This document shows positions 1-9,617 of a stretch of DNA of 64,000 nucleotides, piece after piece (the first letter of the stretch is position 1; every line of letters starts with the position of its first letter). Under the pieces are notes generated by a model. That model saw only the letters and a list, made by a program, of their open reading frames with translations, made no database searches and had not been told where the DNA came from. The DNA comes from Cyprinodon diabolis. Its lineage: Eukaryota; Chordata; Actinopteri; Cyprinodontiformes; Cyprinodontidae. Location of the stretch: NCBI GenBank assembly GCA_030533445.1, contig JARPUW010000305.1, positions 58,854-122,853 of the forward strand, read 5' to 3'. Position numbers and translations under genes: made by a program.

Positions 1-400
1 TCTTAGTGTGAGGCGGCCATTTTTTTAAGATCAAACATCTTATTCTCGCCCTCACGGCCACATATTTGGAGCTACAGTCACCATTTTTGGTCAGTTTGTA
101 GACTGAAACCTCTGGACTCACACAATGTCTTCGGAATTACGGTAGGATTAATACTTTTCCTTAAAAACCCTCCAGACCAACCTAAAGTCGATGAGTTTCA
201 GCCTTTCTCCATTCTTTTTGAGCTGAAGATGGGAGAGAAACGAATCAGACTATGTGTTTTCAAGTCGTCATAAATATTGTTCTGAATGACACACATACAC
301 CAAAGTTGGTATACTTGGAGTCGAAGGATTGCTGATGCTCATGGTGAAAATGTTTTTTGAATAACTCATACGGTTTTTGATCAGTAGTCGTTTGTTTTCG
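1..400. repeat. Module A (unit 1), 5' end cut by the window
   Basis: Module A holds the unit start through TCAGTAGTCGTTTGTT. It aligns with module A' at 2184-2620. Shared landmarks in the same order are CGCCCTCACGGCCACATAT, GTCAGTTTGTAGACTGAAA, TTCGGAATTACGGTAGGATT, CCTTAAAAACCCTCCAGACC, GAATGACACACATACACC and AACTCATACGGTTTTTG. The two copies differ by many substitutions and a few indels, so this duplication is older than the spread of the whole unit. In later units A begins about 27 bp further left, at CAGCCTGCTAGAGTG (3115 for unit 2). Function unknown; no coding potential seen. Confidence 0.9.
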
Positions 401-510
401 TTGCCGTTCTTCCCATACAAAAAAGCCTGGGAAGAAGAAACCAATAGTGAGTGCAGCTGTTGTCTGTGTCAGTGAGAGGCTCGTTAAGCGTTGTCAAGGT
501 TACCAAGCTT
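401..510. other. Linker between modules A and C0
   Basis: About 110 bp without an obvious second copy in the unit. It holds CCCATACAAAAAAGCCTGGG, whose ends CCCA..GCCTGGG are weakly self-complementary. Nothing gene-like is seen. Most units read TTCGGTGCCG at its left edge; units 1, 7, 14 and 16 read TTTTCGTTGCCG. Confidence 0.6.
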
Positions 511-1280
511 CAAACAGATTTTACCTCTGCTGTTTTAAACAGCACATATTAATCTAATGGAGGGTGAAAGGACTGATTTAACATTGGGAAATGGATACTA
601 TATGACTGCTGTCCATGACACTTCCCTTGCCACTCAGCACTGATAGACTTTCAAAATAAGACTCCAGGGACCCTACAAAATAAAAGCCTCTATATTTTTT
701 ACATATATTTATTGCCCTATATGGCTCAATATTATGACCCAAACTCAACCCCGTTTTAGAGAATAGACTCTAGGAGACTGTTTAAAACACACCCTATAGC
801 AAATTTCAAAATAAAAGCCTCCCATTTCCGCTTCATCTACTGCCCTAATAACATGGAAAAAGAGTGATTTAACGATTGGAAAGTAATCAACTATCATTGA
901 CGGGTCTGAACATTTTCTATAAACACAACTCTGTTGGACTTTCAAAATAAGACTCCAGCGACCCTACAAAATAAAAGCCTCTAGATTATACTAATGCATT
1001 AATTGATGCAAATGGCTCAACATTATGACCCAAACTCTTCCAGGTTGTTTTTATTAGACTCTAGTGACCTTTTCAAAACACACCCAGAGCAAATTTCACA
1101 ATAAAAGTCTCCCATTTACTCTGTAATACAGCAACTATTCACCTAATAACATGGAAAACCAGTGATTTAACATTTGGAAATTGATTCTATATAACTGCTG
1201 GGCATGACCCATCTTTAGATGCACTTCCATGATAGACTTTCAAAATAAGACTCCAGGGACTCTACAGAATAAAAGCCTCT
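511..1280. repeat. Sub-repeat modules C0 (partial), C1 and C2, ~295 bp each
   Basis: The landmark GACTTTCAAAATAAGACTCC recurs at 646, 937 and 1235, spacings of 291 and 298 bp. Each is followed by CTACAAAATAAAAGCCTC or a close variant. C0 (511-690) is a 5'-truncated copy; C1 is about 691-982 and C2 about 983-1280. C1 and C2 share GGCTCAA.ATTATGACCCAA, TTAGACTCTAG, AAACACACCC, AGCAAATTTCA, ATAACATGGAAAA and GTGATTTAAC. Every copy has AATAAAA motifs that look like polyadenylation signals on the + strand. No reading frame is preserved across units, so I call them repeat modules and not exons. C0 contains the palindrome GCTGTTTTAAACAGC at 529-543. Confidence 0.9.
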
Positions 1281-1356
1281 TCCTTATACACACTCATACA
1301 TTCTGGCATATTGCTCATTGCCATTTGTAATTTCATCACTGCAATGGCTCTTAGAA
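1281..1356. other. Leader between C2 and the hairpin block
   Basis: A short stretch leading into the first hairpin. Its last part (ATTTCATCACTGCAATGGCTCTTAGAA) is the 51-bp repeat's spacer, so the minisatellite begins inside it at about 1329. Nothing else recognisable. Confidence 0.6.
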
Positions 1357-1530
1357 GGCGGGCGGAGCCCGCCATTGGTGATTTCATCACTGCAATGGCT
1401 CTTAGAAGGCGGGCGGAGCCCGCCATTGGTGATTTCATCACTGCAATGGCTCTTAGCAGGCGGGCAGAGCCCGCCATTGGTGATTTTTTTCATCGCTGCA
1501 AGGGCTCCTAGCAGGCGGGCGGAGCCCACC
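1357..1530. repeat. GC-hairpin minisatellite, type I form (4 hairpins)
   Basis: Four 17-bp inverted repeats of the form GGCGGGC-NNN-GCCCGCC start at 1357, 1408, 1459 and 1514, spacings of 51, 51 and 55 bp. The spacer reads ATTGGTGATTTCATCACTGC then AATGGCTCTTAG. The three-base loops are GGA, GGA, AGA and GGA. The last hairpin has a stem mismatch (GCCCACC), shared by type I units 7 and 14 and by unit 16; unit 11 reads GCCCCCC. The spacing and palindromes recall a CRISPR, but the spacers are identical to each other. Confidence 0.95.
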
Positions 1531-1803
1531 AACTGAGCTTTACCCACTGTGTTTCAATATGGACAACCCATATTACCCTTTTGCATCATACGCTGTGCAC
1601 GTCTATTTCCCAGATTTCAGCACAAGTGGCACACAGCTCTCTTTGCCCATGACCTAGCCCTCTTTCCTTCCCTCAGCAGCCCTCAAAGGCGTAAGCAGTT
1701 GGTCTGGGGAGCCCCGACATAACTTGCCAGGGCCGTATTGGCCCTGTTCCCCAGACGGGCAGTAGGTGGCCCCCCTCAAAATTTCTTTAGAAATTTTCTA
1801 GTT
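1531..1803. repeat. Segment D, GC-rich with nested inverted repeats
   Basis: This segment runs from the last hairpin to the 66-bp module site. It contains GTCTGGGGA (1702-1710) paired with TCCCCAGAC (1748-1756). Between them lie GGGGAGCCCC and GGGCCGTATTGGCCC (or its equivalent in other units). A 20-bp AT palindrome lies at 1778-1797. A pyrimidine-rich stretch (CCCTCTTTCCTTCCCTCAGCAG) looks like a splice acceptor, but no flanking exon can be argued. Type I units read GACCTAGCCC here and type II units GAACTTGCCC. Confidence 0.75.
1778..1797. repeat. AT palindrome beside the 66-bp module site
   Basis: AAAATTTCTTTAGAAATTTT is an inverted repeat with 8-9 bp arms. It ends six bases before the point where the 66-bp module is present or absent. 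From the units I compared it is unchanged, including units with and without modules. It may form a cruciform or stall replication; that role is inference. Confidence 0.8.
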
Positions 1804-2183
1804 ATTATAATTCTCCCGTATACCCAAAACTTCGGCGCGTAACTAGTCCCGCATGGTTTGGCGGATCGGGCCCAAAGTTGGCACACGCGTCGGGACCAAT
1901 GGGGTGATGTGTGCTTGTATAAAACTTTCTCATTAGTCCGAAGGTTTGCGAATTATTAGCGAAAACGTCGCAAAAAAATCCCATAGGAAATGAATGGGGA
2001 GAGGAAAAAAAAAGCATAAAAAACAGCACTTCACTGTGTCGCCATACATTCACCTAGAAAAACAGTTTGAAGCTCAGTTTGTAGATAAATCCTTCATCTA
2101 TTTAAAACTGAAGACGGTATGTTGATAACTGCTACGGTTTTTGTATAATCAGACCTCAAGCGCCACAAAGTTTTAGCAAAATC
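1804..2183. other. Segment E, CpG-rich then A-rich, no gene
   Basis: It starts with ATTATAATTCTCCCG, then about 70 bp dense in CpG (from CTTCGGCGCGTAACTAG to CACGCGTCGGG). Then come CCAAT (1896-1900), TATAAAA (1918-1924) and an A-rich tract near 2005-2025. Many differences between units in this segment are CpG to TpG or CpA. The text resembles dispersed teleost repeats as I remember them, but I cannot name a family. No conserved reading frame: a reverse-strand frame here is interrupted at 2096 in unit 1 and 21425 in unit 7. Confidence 0.7.
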
Positions 2184-2620
2184 CAGCCTGCTAGAGTGGA
2201 GCAACTGAAAAGCTAGAGTGTGAGGCAGGCGTTTTTTAAACACAAAAAAACATTTTAAACTCGCCCTCACGGCCACATATTTATAGCTAGAGTCACCATT
2301 TTTGGTCAGTTTGTAGACTGAAATCTCTGGACCCACACAATATCTTCGGAATTACGGTAGGATTAATACTTTTCCTTAAAAACCCTCCAGACCGACCTAA
2401 AGTCGATGAAAATCAGAGCCGTTTTTCATTGGTTTTGGAGCAGAAGAGGGGAGAAAAACGAATCCGACTATGTGTTTTAAACTCGTCATAAATATTTTTC
2501 TGAATGACACACATACACCAAAGTTGGCATAGTTGGAGTCGAAGGATGACTGACGCTCACGGTGAAAAAATTTTTTGAATAACTCATACGGTTTTTGCTC
2601 AGCAGTCGTTTGTTCGGAGG
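2184..2620. repeat. Module A' (unit 1), diverged paralogue of module A
   Basis: Begins CAGCCTGCTAGAGTGGAGCA and runs to TTGTTCGGAGG. It is colinear with module A but carries its own fixed differences, for example GACCGACC for GACCAACC and GCTCAGCAGTCG for GATCAGTAGTCG. Every unit keeps both versions distinct, so conversion between A and A' is rare compared with conversion between units. At about 2465 units read either AATCCGAC or AATCAGAC. Confidence 0.92.
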
Positions 2621-3114
2621 ACATTTTAAGCACCTGAAAGCTGAGTGACAGTGACCTGCTGCAGCTAGCTCAATTAGAAGCTTAGGTGTGATGAAACGTT
2701 TTTTCTTTTTCTTTCTCTTCCCATTCAGTTTGTAGATGACCTACAGCCATGAAAGTTACTCCAATTGAAGACAAGATATAGCTGTCGCTTAGATAAAAAG
2801 AATTTTTCAGATACCTTTTACGGTTTTTACTCAGCAGTCGTTTGTTCGGAGGGGTGCTTTAGCAGCTAAAAGGTGAGTGAGAGTGAGGTCCTGCAGTTCA
2901 AACAAAGGGAGGAGCAGGTGGGCCAACCATTTTGTTTGTGCTTCGTTTTGGGTTGTGAAAGACCTACAGACATGAAGGTTACCCCAGTCTGAGACAAAGG
3001 ATAGATGTTGCTTTCACTGAAAGAATTTTTCAGATATCTTTTACGGTTTTTGCTCAGCAGTCGTTTGTTCGGAGGGTAAGCACCTGGAAGCTAGCTGACA
3101 GTTAGCTTCTGCAG
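2588..3114. repeat. B sub-repeats, three tandem copies of ~225-232 bp
   Basis: ACGGTTTTTGCTCAGCAGTC or its ACTCAGCAG variant starts at 2588, 2820 and 3043, spacings of 232 and 223 bp; each continues to GTTTGTTCGGAGG. Further shared landmarks are TAGATGACCTACAGCCATGAA versus AAAGACCTACAGACATGAA, and GAATTTTTCAGATA then CTTTTACGG. The first copy overlaps the 3' end of A' and the third is truncated, running into the next module A. The same motif ends module A (370), so A and B share a 3' piece. Confidence 0.88.
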
Positions 3115-4498
3115 CAGCCTGCTAGAGTGCAGCTGCTGAAATCTTAGTGTGAGGCGGCCATTTTTTTAAGATCAAACATCTTATTCTCGCCCTCACGGCC
3201 ACATATTTGGAGCTACAGTCACCATTTTTGGTCAGTTTGTAGACTGAAACCTCTGGACTCACACAATGTCTTCGGAATTACGGTAGGATTAATACTTTTC
3301 CTTAAAAACCCTCCAGACCAACCTAAAGTCGATGAGAGTTTCAGCCTTTCTCTATTCTTTTTGAGCTGAAGATGGGAGAGAAACGAATCAGACTATGTGT
3401 TTTCAACTCGTCATAAATATTTTTCTGAATGACACACATACACCAAAGTTGGTATAGTTGGAGTCGAAGGATTGCTGATGCTCATGGTGAAAATGTTTTT
3501 TGAATAACTCATACGGTTTTTGATCAGTAGTCGTTTGTTCGGTGCCGTTCTTCCCATACAAAAAAGCCTGGGAAGAAGAAACCAATAGTGAGTGCAGCTG
3601 TTGTCTGTGTCAGTGAGAGGCTCGTTAAGCGTTGTCAAGGTTACCAAGCTTCAAACAGATTTTACCTCTGCTGTTTTAAACAGCACATATTAATCTAATG
3701 GAGGGTGAAAGGACTGATTTAACATTGGGAAATGGATACTATATGACTGCTGTACATGACACTTCCCTTGCCACTCAGCACTGATAGACTTTCAAAATAA
3801 GACTCCAGGGACCCTACAAAATAAAAGCCTCCATATTTTTTACATATATTTATTGCTCTATATGGCTCAACATTATGACCCAAACTCAACCCCGTTTTAG
3901 AGAATAGACTCTAGGAGACTGTTTAAAACACACCCTATAGCAAATTTCAAAATAAAAGCCTCCCATTTCCGCTTCATCTACTGCCCTAATAACATGGAAA
4001 AAGAGTGATTTAACGATTGGAAAGTAATCAACTATCATTGACGGGTCTGAACATTTTCTATAAACACAACTCTGTTGGACTTTCAAAATAAGACTCCAGG
4101 GACCCTACAAAATAAAAGCCTCTAGATTATAGTAATGCATTAATTGATGCAAATGGCTCAACATTATGACCCAAACTCTTCCAGGTTGTTTTTATTAGAC
4201 TCTAGTGACCTTTTCAAAACACACCCCAGAGCAAATTTCACAATAAAAGTCTCCCATTTACTCTGTAATACAGCAACTATTCACCTAATAACATGGAAAA
4301 CCAGTGATTTAACATTTGGAAATGGATTCTATATCACTGCTGGGCGTGACCCATCTTTTGATGCACATTCATGATAGACTTTCAAAATAAGACTACAAGG
4401 ACTCTACAGAATAAAAGCCTCTTCCTTATACACACTCATACATTCTGGCATATTGCTCATTGCCATTGGTGATTTCATCACTGCAATGGCTCTTAGAA

Positions 4499-4699
4499 GG
4501 CGGGCGGAGACCGCCAATGCTAACAGGCGGGCGGAGCCCGCCAAAGGTGATTACATCACTGCAATGGCTCTTAGCAGGCGGGCGCAGCCCGCCATTGGTG
4601 ATTTCATCACTGCAATGGCTCTTAGAAGGCGGGCAGAGCCCGCCATTGGTGATTTTTTTCTTCACTGAGATGGCTCCTAGCAGGCGGGCGAAGCCCGCC
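4499..4699. repeat. GC-hairpin minisatellite, type II form (5 hairpins)
   Basis: Hairpins start at 4499, 4526, 4577, 4628 and 4683. The first spacing is only 27 bp because the spacer is shortened to CAATGCTAACA; the rest are 51, 51 and 55 bp. Loops run GGA, GGA, GCA, AGA, GAA. The equivalent block lies at 7740-7940, 10974-11174, 14281-14481, 17452-17652, 23826-24026, 27063-27263, 30232-30432, 39757-39957, 46277-46477, 56153-56353, 59323-59523 and 62494-62694. Loop identity by position (AGA fourth, GAA fifth) is kept across units. Confidence 0.95.
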
Positions 4700-4975
4700 A
4701 ACTGGGCTTTACCCACTGTGTTTCAATATGGACAACCCATATTACCCTTGTGCATCATACGCTGTGCACGTCTATTTCCCAGATTTCAGCACAAGTGGCA
4801 CACAGCTCTCTTTGCCCATGAACTTGCCCTCTTTCCTTCCCTCAGCAGCCCTCAAAGGCGTAAGCAGTTGGTCTGGGGAGCCCCGACGTCACTTGCCAGG
4901 GCCGTATTGGCCCGGTTCCCCAGACGGGCAGTAGGTGGCCCCCCTCAAAATTTCTTTAGAAATTTTCTAGTTATT

Positions 4976-5041
4976 GGGGGGCCACATGCCGAAGGCATGG
5001 CCCACCTACTACTATTGCACATATTTATTCCGCGTATTATT
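4976..5041. repeat. 66-bp hairpin module, 1 copy (unit 2)
   Basis: The module starts GGGGGGCCACATGCC and ends CCGCGTATTATT. Its core is GGGCC-AC-ATGCC-GAA-GGCAT-GGCCC, a 10-bp stem with a two-base bulge and a GAA loop. It sits between CTAGTTATT and a run of ATT. Units without it read CTAGTT directly joined to ATTATAATTC, so presence or absence is clean and in ATT register. Confidence 0.97.
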
Positions 5042-6382
5042 ATTATTATAATTCTCCCGTATACCCAAAACTTCGGCGCGTAACTAGTCCCGCACGGTTT
5101 GGCGGATCGGGCCCAAAGTTGGCACACGCGTCGGGACCAATGGGGTGATGTGTGCTTGTATAAAACTTTCTCATTAGTCCGAAGGTTTGCGAATTATTAG
5201 CGAAAACGTCGCAAAAAAATCCCATAGGAAATGAATGGGGAGAGGAAAAAAAAAGCATAAAAAACAGCACTTCACTGTGTCGGCATACATTCACCTAGAA
5301 AAACAGTTTGAAGCTCAGTTTGTAGATAAATCCTTCGTCTATTTAAAACTGAAGACGGTATGTTGATAACTGCTACGGTTTTTGTATAATCAGACCTCAA
5401 GCGCCACAAAGTTTTAGCAAAATCCAGCCTGCTAGAGTGGAGCAACTGAAAAGCTAGAGTGTGAGGCAGGCGTTTTTTAAACACAAAAAAACATTTTAAA
5501 CTCGCCCTCACGGCCACATATTTATAGCTAGAGTCACCATTTTTGGTCAGTTTGTAGACTGAAATCTCTGGACCCACACAATATCTTCGGAATTACGGTA
5601 GGATTAATACTTTTCCTTAAAAACCCTCCAGACCGACCTAAAGTCGATGAAAATCAGAGCCGTTTTTCATTGGTTTTGGAGCAGAAGAGGGGAGAAAAAC
5701 GAATCCGACTATGTGTTTTAAACTCGTCATAAATATTTTTCTGAATGACACACATACACCAAAGTTGGCATAGTTGGAGTCGAAGGATGACTGACGCTCA
5801 CGGTGAAAAAATTTTTTGAATAACTCATACGGTTTTTGCTCAGCAGTCGTTTGTTCGGAGGACATTTTAAGCACCTGAAAGCTGAGTGACAGTGACCTGC
5901 TGCAGCTAGCTCAATTAGAAGCTTAGGTGTGATGAAACGTTTTTTCTTTTTCTTTCTCTTCCCATTCAGTTTGTAGATGACCTACAGCCATGAAAGTTAC
6001 TCCAATTGAAGACAAGATATAGCTGTCGCTTAGATAAAAAGAATTTTTCAGATACCTTTTACGGTTTTTACTCAGCAGTCGTTTGTTCGGAGGGGTGCTT
6101 TAGCAGCTAAAAGGTGAGTGAGAGTGAGGTCCTGCAGTTAAAAGAAAGGGAGGAGCAGGTGGGCCAACCATTTTGTTTGTGCTTCGTTTTGGGTTGTGAA
6201 AGACCTACAGACATGAAGGTTACCCCAGTCTGAGACAAAGGATAGATGTTGCTTTCACTGAAAGAATTTTTCAGATATCTTTTACGGTTTTTGCTCAGCA
6301 GTCGTTTGTTCGGAGGGTAAGCACCTGGAAGCTAGCTGACAGTTAGCTTCTGCAGCAGCCTGCTAGAGTGCAGCTGCTGAAA

Positions 6383-9300
6383 TCTTAGTGTGAGGCGGCC
6401 ATTTTTTTCAGATCAAACATCTTATTCTCGCCCTCACGGCCACATATTTGGAGCTACAGTCACCATTTTTGGTCAGTTTGTAGACTGAAACCTCTGGACT
6501 CACACAATGTCTTCGGAATTACGGTAGGATTAATACTTTTCCTTAAAAACCCTCCAGACCAACCTAAAGTCGATGAGAGTTTCAGCCTTTCTCTATTCTT
6601 TTTGAGCTGAAGATGGGAGAGAAACGAATCAGACTATGTGTTTTCAACTCGTCATAAATATTTTTCTGAATGACACACATACACCAAAGTTGGTATAGTT
6701 GGAGTCGAAGGATTGCTGATGCTCATGGTGAAAATGTTTTTTGAATAACTCATACGGTTTTTGATCAGTAGTCGTTTGTTCGGTGCCGTTCTTCCCATAC
6801 AAAAAAGCCTGGGAAGAAGAAACCAATAGTGAGTGCAGCTGTTGTCTGTGTCAGTGAGAGGCTCGTTAAGCGTTGTCAAGGTTACCAAGCTTCAAACAGA
6901 TTTTACCTCTGCTGTTTTAAACAGCACATATTAATCTAATGGAGGGTGAAAGGACTGATTTAACATTGGGAAATGGATACTATATGACTGCTGTCCATGA
7001 CACTTCCCTTGCCACTCAGCACTGATAGACTTTCAAAATAAGACTCCAGGGACCCTACAAAATAAAAGCCTCTATATTTTTTTACATATATTTATTGCCC
7101 TATATGGCTCAACATTATGACCCAAACTCAACCCCGTTTTAGAGAATAGACTCTAGGAGACTGTTTAAAACACACCCTATAGCAAATTTCAAAATAAAAG
7201 CCTCCCATTTCCGCTTCATCTACTGCCCTAATAACATGGAAAAAGAGTGATTTAACGATTGGAAAGTAATCAACTATCATTGACGGGTCTGAACATTTTC
7301 TATAAACACAACTCTGTTGGACTTTCAAAATAAGACTCCAGGGACCCTACAAAATAAAAGCCTCTAGATTATACTAATGCATTAATTGATGCAAATGGCT
7401 CAACATTATGACCCAAACTCTTCCAGGTTGTTTTTATTAGACTCTAGTGACCTTTTCAAAACACACCCAGAGCAAATTTCACAATAAAAGTCTCCCATTT
7501 ACTCTGTAATACAGCAACTATTCACCTAATAACATGGAAAACCAGTGATTTAACATTTGGAAATGGATTCTATATCACTGCTGGGCGTGACCCATCTTTT
7601 GATGCACATTCATGATAGACTTTCAAAATAAGACTACAAGGACTCTACAGAATAAAAGCCTCTTCCTTATACACACTCATACATTCTGGCATATTGCTCA
7701 TTGCCATTGGTGATTTCATCACTGCAATGGCTCTTAGAAGGCGGGCGGAGCCCGCCAATGGTAACAGGCGGGCGGAGCCCGCCAAAGGTGATTACATCAC
7801 TGCAATGGCTCTTAGCAGGCGGGCGGAGCCCGCCATTGGTGATTTCATCACTGCAATGGCTCTTAGAAGGCGGGCAGAGCCCGCCATTGGTGATTTTTTT
7901 CTTCACTGAGATGGCTCCTAGCAGGCGGGCGAAGCCCGCCAACTGGGCTTTACCCACTGTGTTTCAATATGGACAACCCATATTACCCTTGTGCATCATA
8001 CGCTGTGCACGTCTATTTCCCAGATTTCAGCACAAGTGGCACACAGCTCTCTTTGCCCATGAACTTGCCCTCTTTCCTTCCCTCAGCAGCCCTCAAAGGC
8101 GTAAGCAGTTGGTCTGGGGAGCCCCGACGTCACTTGCCAGGGCCGTATTGGCCCGGTTCCCCAGACGGGCAGTAGGTGGCCCCCCTCAAAATTTCTTTAG
8201 AAATTTTCTAGTTGGGGGGCCACATGCCGAAGGCATGGCCCACCTACTACTATTGCACATATTTATTCCGCGTATTATTATTATAATTCTCCCGTATACC
8301 CAAAACTTCGGCGCGTAACTAGTCCCGCACGGTTTGGCGGATCGGGCCCAAAGTTGGCACACGCGTCGGGACCAATGGGGTGATGTGTGCTTGTATAAAA
8401 CTTTCTCATTAGTCCGAAGGTTTGCGAATTATTAGCGAAAACGTCGCAAAAAAATCCCATAGGAAATGAATGGGGAGAGGAAAAAAAAAGCATAAAAAAC
8501 AGCACTTCACTGTGTCGGCATACATTCACCTAGAAAAACAGTTTGAAGCTCAGTTTGTAGATAAATCCTTCGTCTATTTAAAACTGAAGACGGTATGTTG
8601 ATAACTGCTACGGTTTTTGTATAATCAGACCTCAAGCGCCACAAAGTTTTAGCAAAATCCAGCCTGCTAGAGTGGAGCAACTGAAAAGCTAGAGTGTGAG
8701 GCAGGCGTTTTTTAAACACAAAAAAACATTTTAAACTCGCCCTCACGGCCACATATTTATAGCTAGAGTCACCATTTTTGGTCAGTTTGTAGACTGAAAT
8801 CTCTGGACCCACACAATATCTTCGGAATTACGGTAGGATTAATACTTTTCCTTAAAAACCCTCCAGACCGACCTAAAGTCGATGAAAATCAGAGCCGTTT
8901 TTCATTGGTTTTGGAGCAGAAGAGGGGAGAAAAACGAATCAGACTATGTGTTTTAAACTCGTCATAAATATTTTTCTGAATGACACACATACACCAAAGT
9001 TGGCATAGTTGGAGTCGAAGGATGACTGACGCTCATAGTGAAAATTTTTTTTGAATAACTCATACGGTTTTTGCTCAGCAGTCGTTTGTTCGGAGGACAT
9101 TTTAAGCACCTGAAAGCTGAGTGACAGTGACCTGCTGCAGCTAGCTCAATTAGAAGCTTAGGTGTGATGAAACGTTTTTTCTTTTTCTTTCTCTTCCCAT
9201 TCAGTTTGTAGATGACCTACAGCCATGAAAGTTACTCCAATTGAAGACAAGATATAGCTGTCGCTTAGATAAAAAGAATTTTTCAGATACCTTTTACGGT

Positions 9301-9617
9301 TTTTACTCAGCAGTCGTTTGTTCGGAGGGGTGCTTTAGCAGCTAAAAGGTCAGTGAGAGTGAGGTCCTGCAGTTCAAACAAAGGGAGGAGCAGGTGGGCC
9401 AACCATTTTGTTTGTGCTTCGTTTTGGGTTGTGAAAGACCTACAGACATGAAGGTTACCCCAGTCTGAGACAAAGGATAGATGTTGCTTTCACTGAAAGA
9501 ATTTTTCAGATATCTTTTACGGTTTTTGCTCAGCAGTCGTTTGTTCGGAGGGTAAGCACCTGGAAGCTAGCTGACAGTTAGCTTCTGCAGCAGCCTGCTA
9601 GAGTGCAGCTGCTGAAA
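6383..9617. repeat. Unit 3, type II, one 66-bp module
   Basis: Length 3235 bp. Starts with the CAGATC form of module A. Hairpins at 7740-7940. Private differences in A' include GCTCATAGTGAAAA at about 9031 and AAGGTCAGTGAG at about 9347. Ends with the TTCAAACAAAGG variant. Confidence 0.97.
8214..8279. repeat. 66-bp hairpin module, 1 copy (unit 3)
   Basis: Same sequence as the unit 2 module but joined directly to CTAGTT without a preceding ATT. Followed by one further ATT before ATAATTCTCCCG. Confidence 0.97.

Larger units (their letters stand above)
1..3141. repeat. Unit 1, type I, reference unit for module map
   Basis: Length 3141 bp. Type I marks are TTTTCGTTG at about 396, GATGCACTTCC at about 1220, four hairpins (1357-1530), and GACCTAGCCC at about 1651. 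It has no 66-bp module; the site reads CTAGTTATTATAATTC around 1798-1813. Private or rare CpG transitions lie at 1854 (also in unit 14) and 2096 (also in unit 7). Near-identical to units 7 and 14 over the first 1.5 kb. Confidence 0.97.
3142..6382. repeat. Unit 2, type II, one 66-bp module
   Basis: Length 3241 bp. Five hairpins at 4499-4699; the first has a stem mismatch (GAGACCGCC) and the third has loop GCA with an intact stem. One 66-bp module. Reads AGTAATGCATT at about 4131, as do units 6, 8, 12 and 19. Near its end it has the GTTAAAAGAAAGG variant (about 6137), which predicts the CAG form at the start of unit 3. Confidence 0.97.

Noticed and set aside
130..160. CENP-B-box-like motif around CTTCGGAATTACGGTAGG
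   Set aside because: TTCG is present but the required A and the CGGG core are not in register. I checked other TTCG sites in the unit by eye and found no match; divergent versions cannot be excluded.
1357..1530. CRISPR-like pattern of palindromic 17-bp repeats at regular spacing
   Set aside because: The spacers are copies of each other and not unique, there are no cas genes, and the context is a eukaryotic satellite.
2660..2700. tRNA-like A-box sequence (GCTAGCTCAATTAGAAGC)
   Set aside because: I see no B box at the right distance, no acceptor stem and no cloverleaf, so neither a tRNA nor a tRNA-derived SINE head can be supported.
4144..4374. Forward open frame of 76 codons in some units
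   Set aside because: It exists only where the C2 module reads CACCCCAGAG. Units 1, 3, 4, 7, 11, 13, 14, 18 and 20 have one C fewer and lose the frame, so it is not maintained.
4460..5083. Forward open frame of 207 codons through the hairpin block and D
   Set aside because: The 51-bp period keeps the frame open on both strands at once. Length tracks repeat copy number, reaching 264 codons in unit 17.
5272..5577. Reverse-strand open frame of 101 codons repeated in most units
   Set aside because: It recurs because the units are near-identical. In units 1 and 7 a CpG transition (2096, 21425) puts an in-frame stop in it, and in unit 20 indels alter it. No recognisable domain, and composition follows the repeat.
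5638..5874. Reverse-strand open frame of 78 codons in module A'
   Set aside because: Units with AATCAGAC instead of AATCCGAC gain a stop. Roughly half the units have the stop, with no sign of selection against it.
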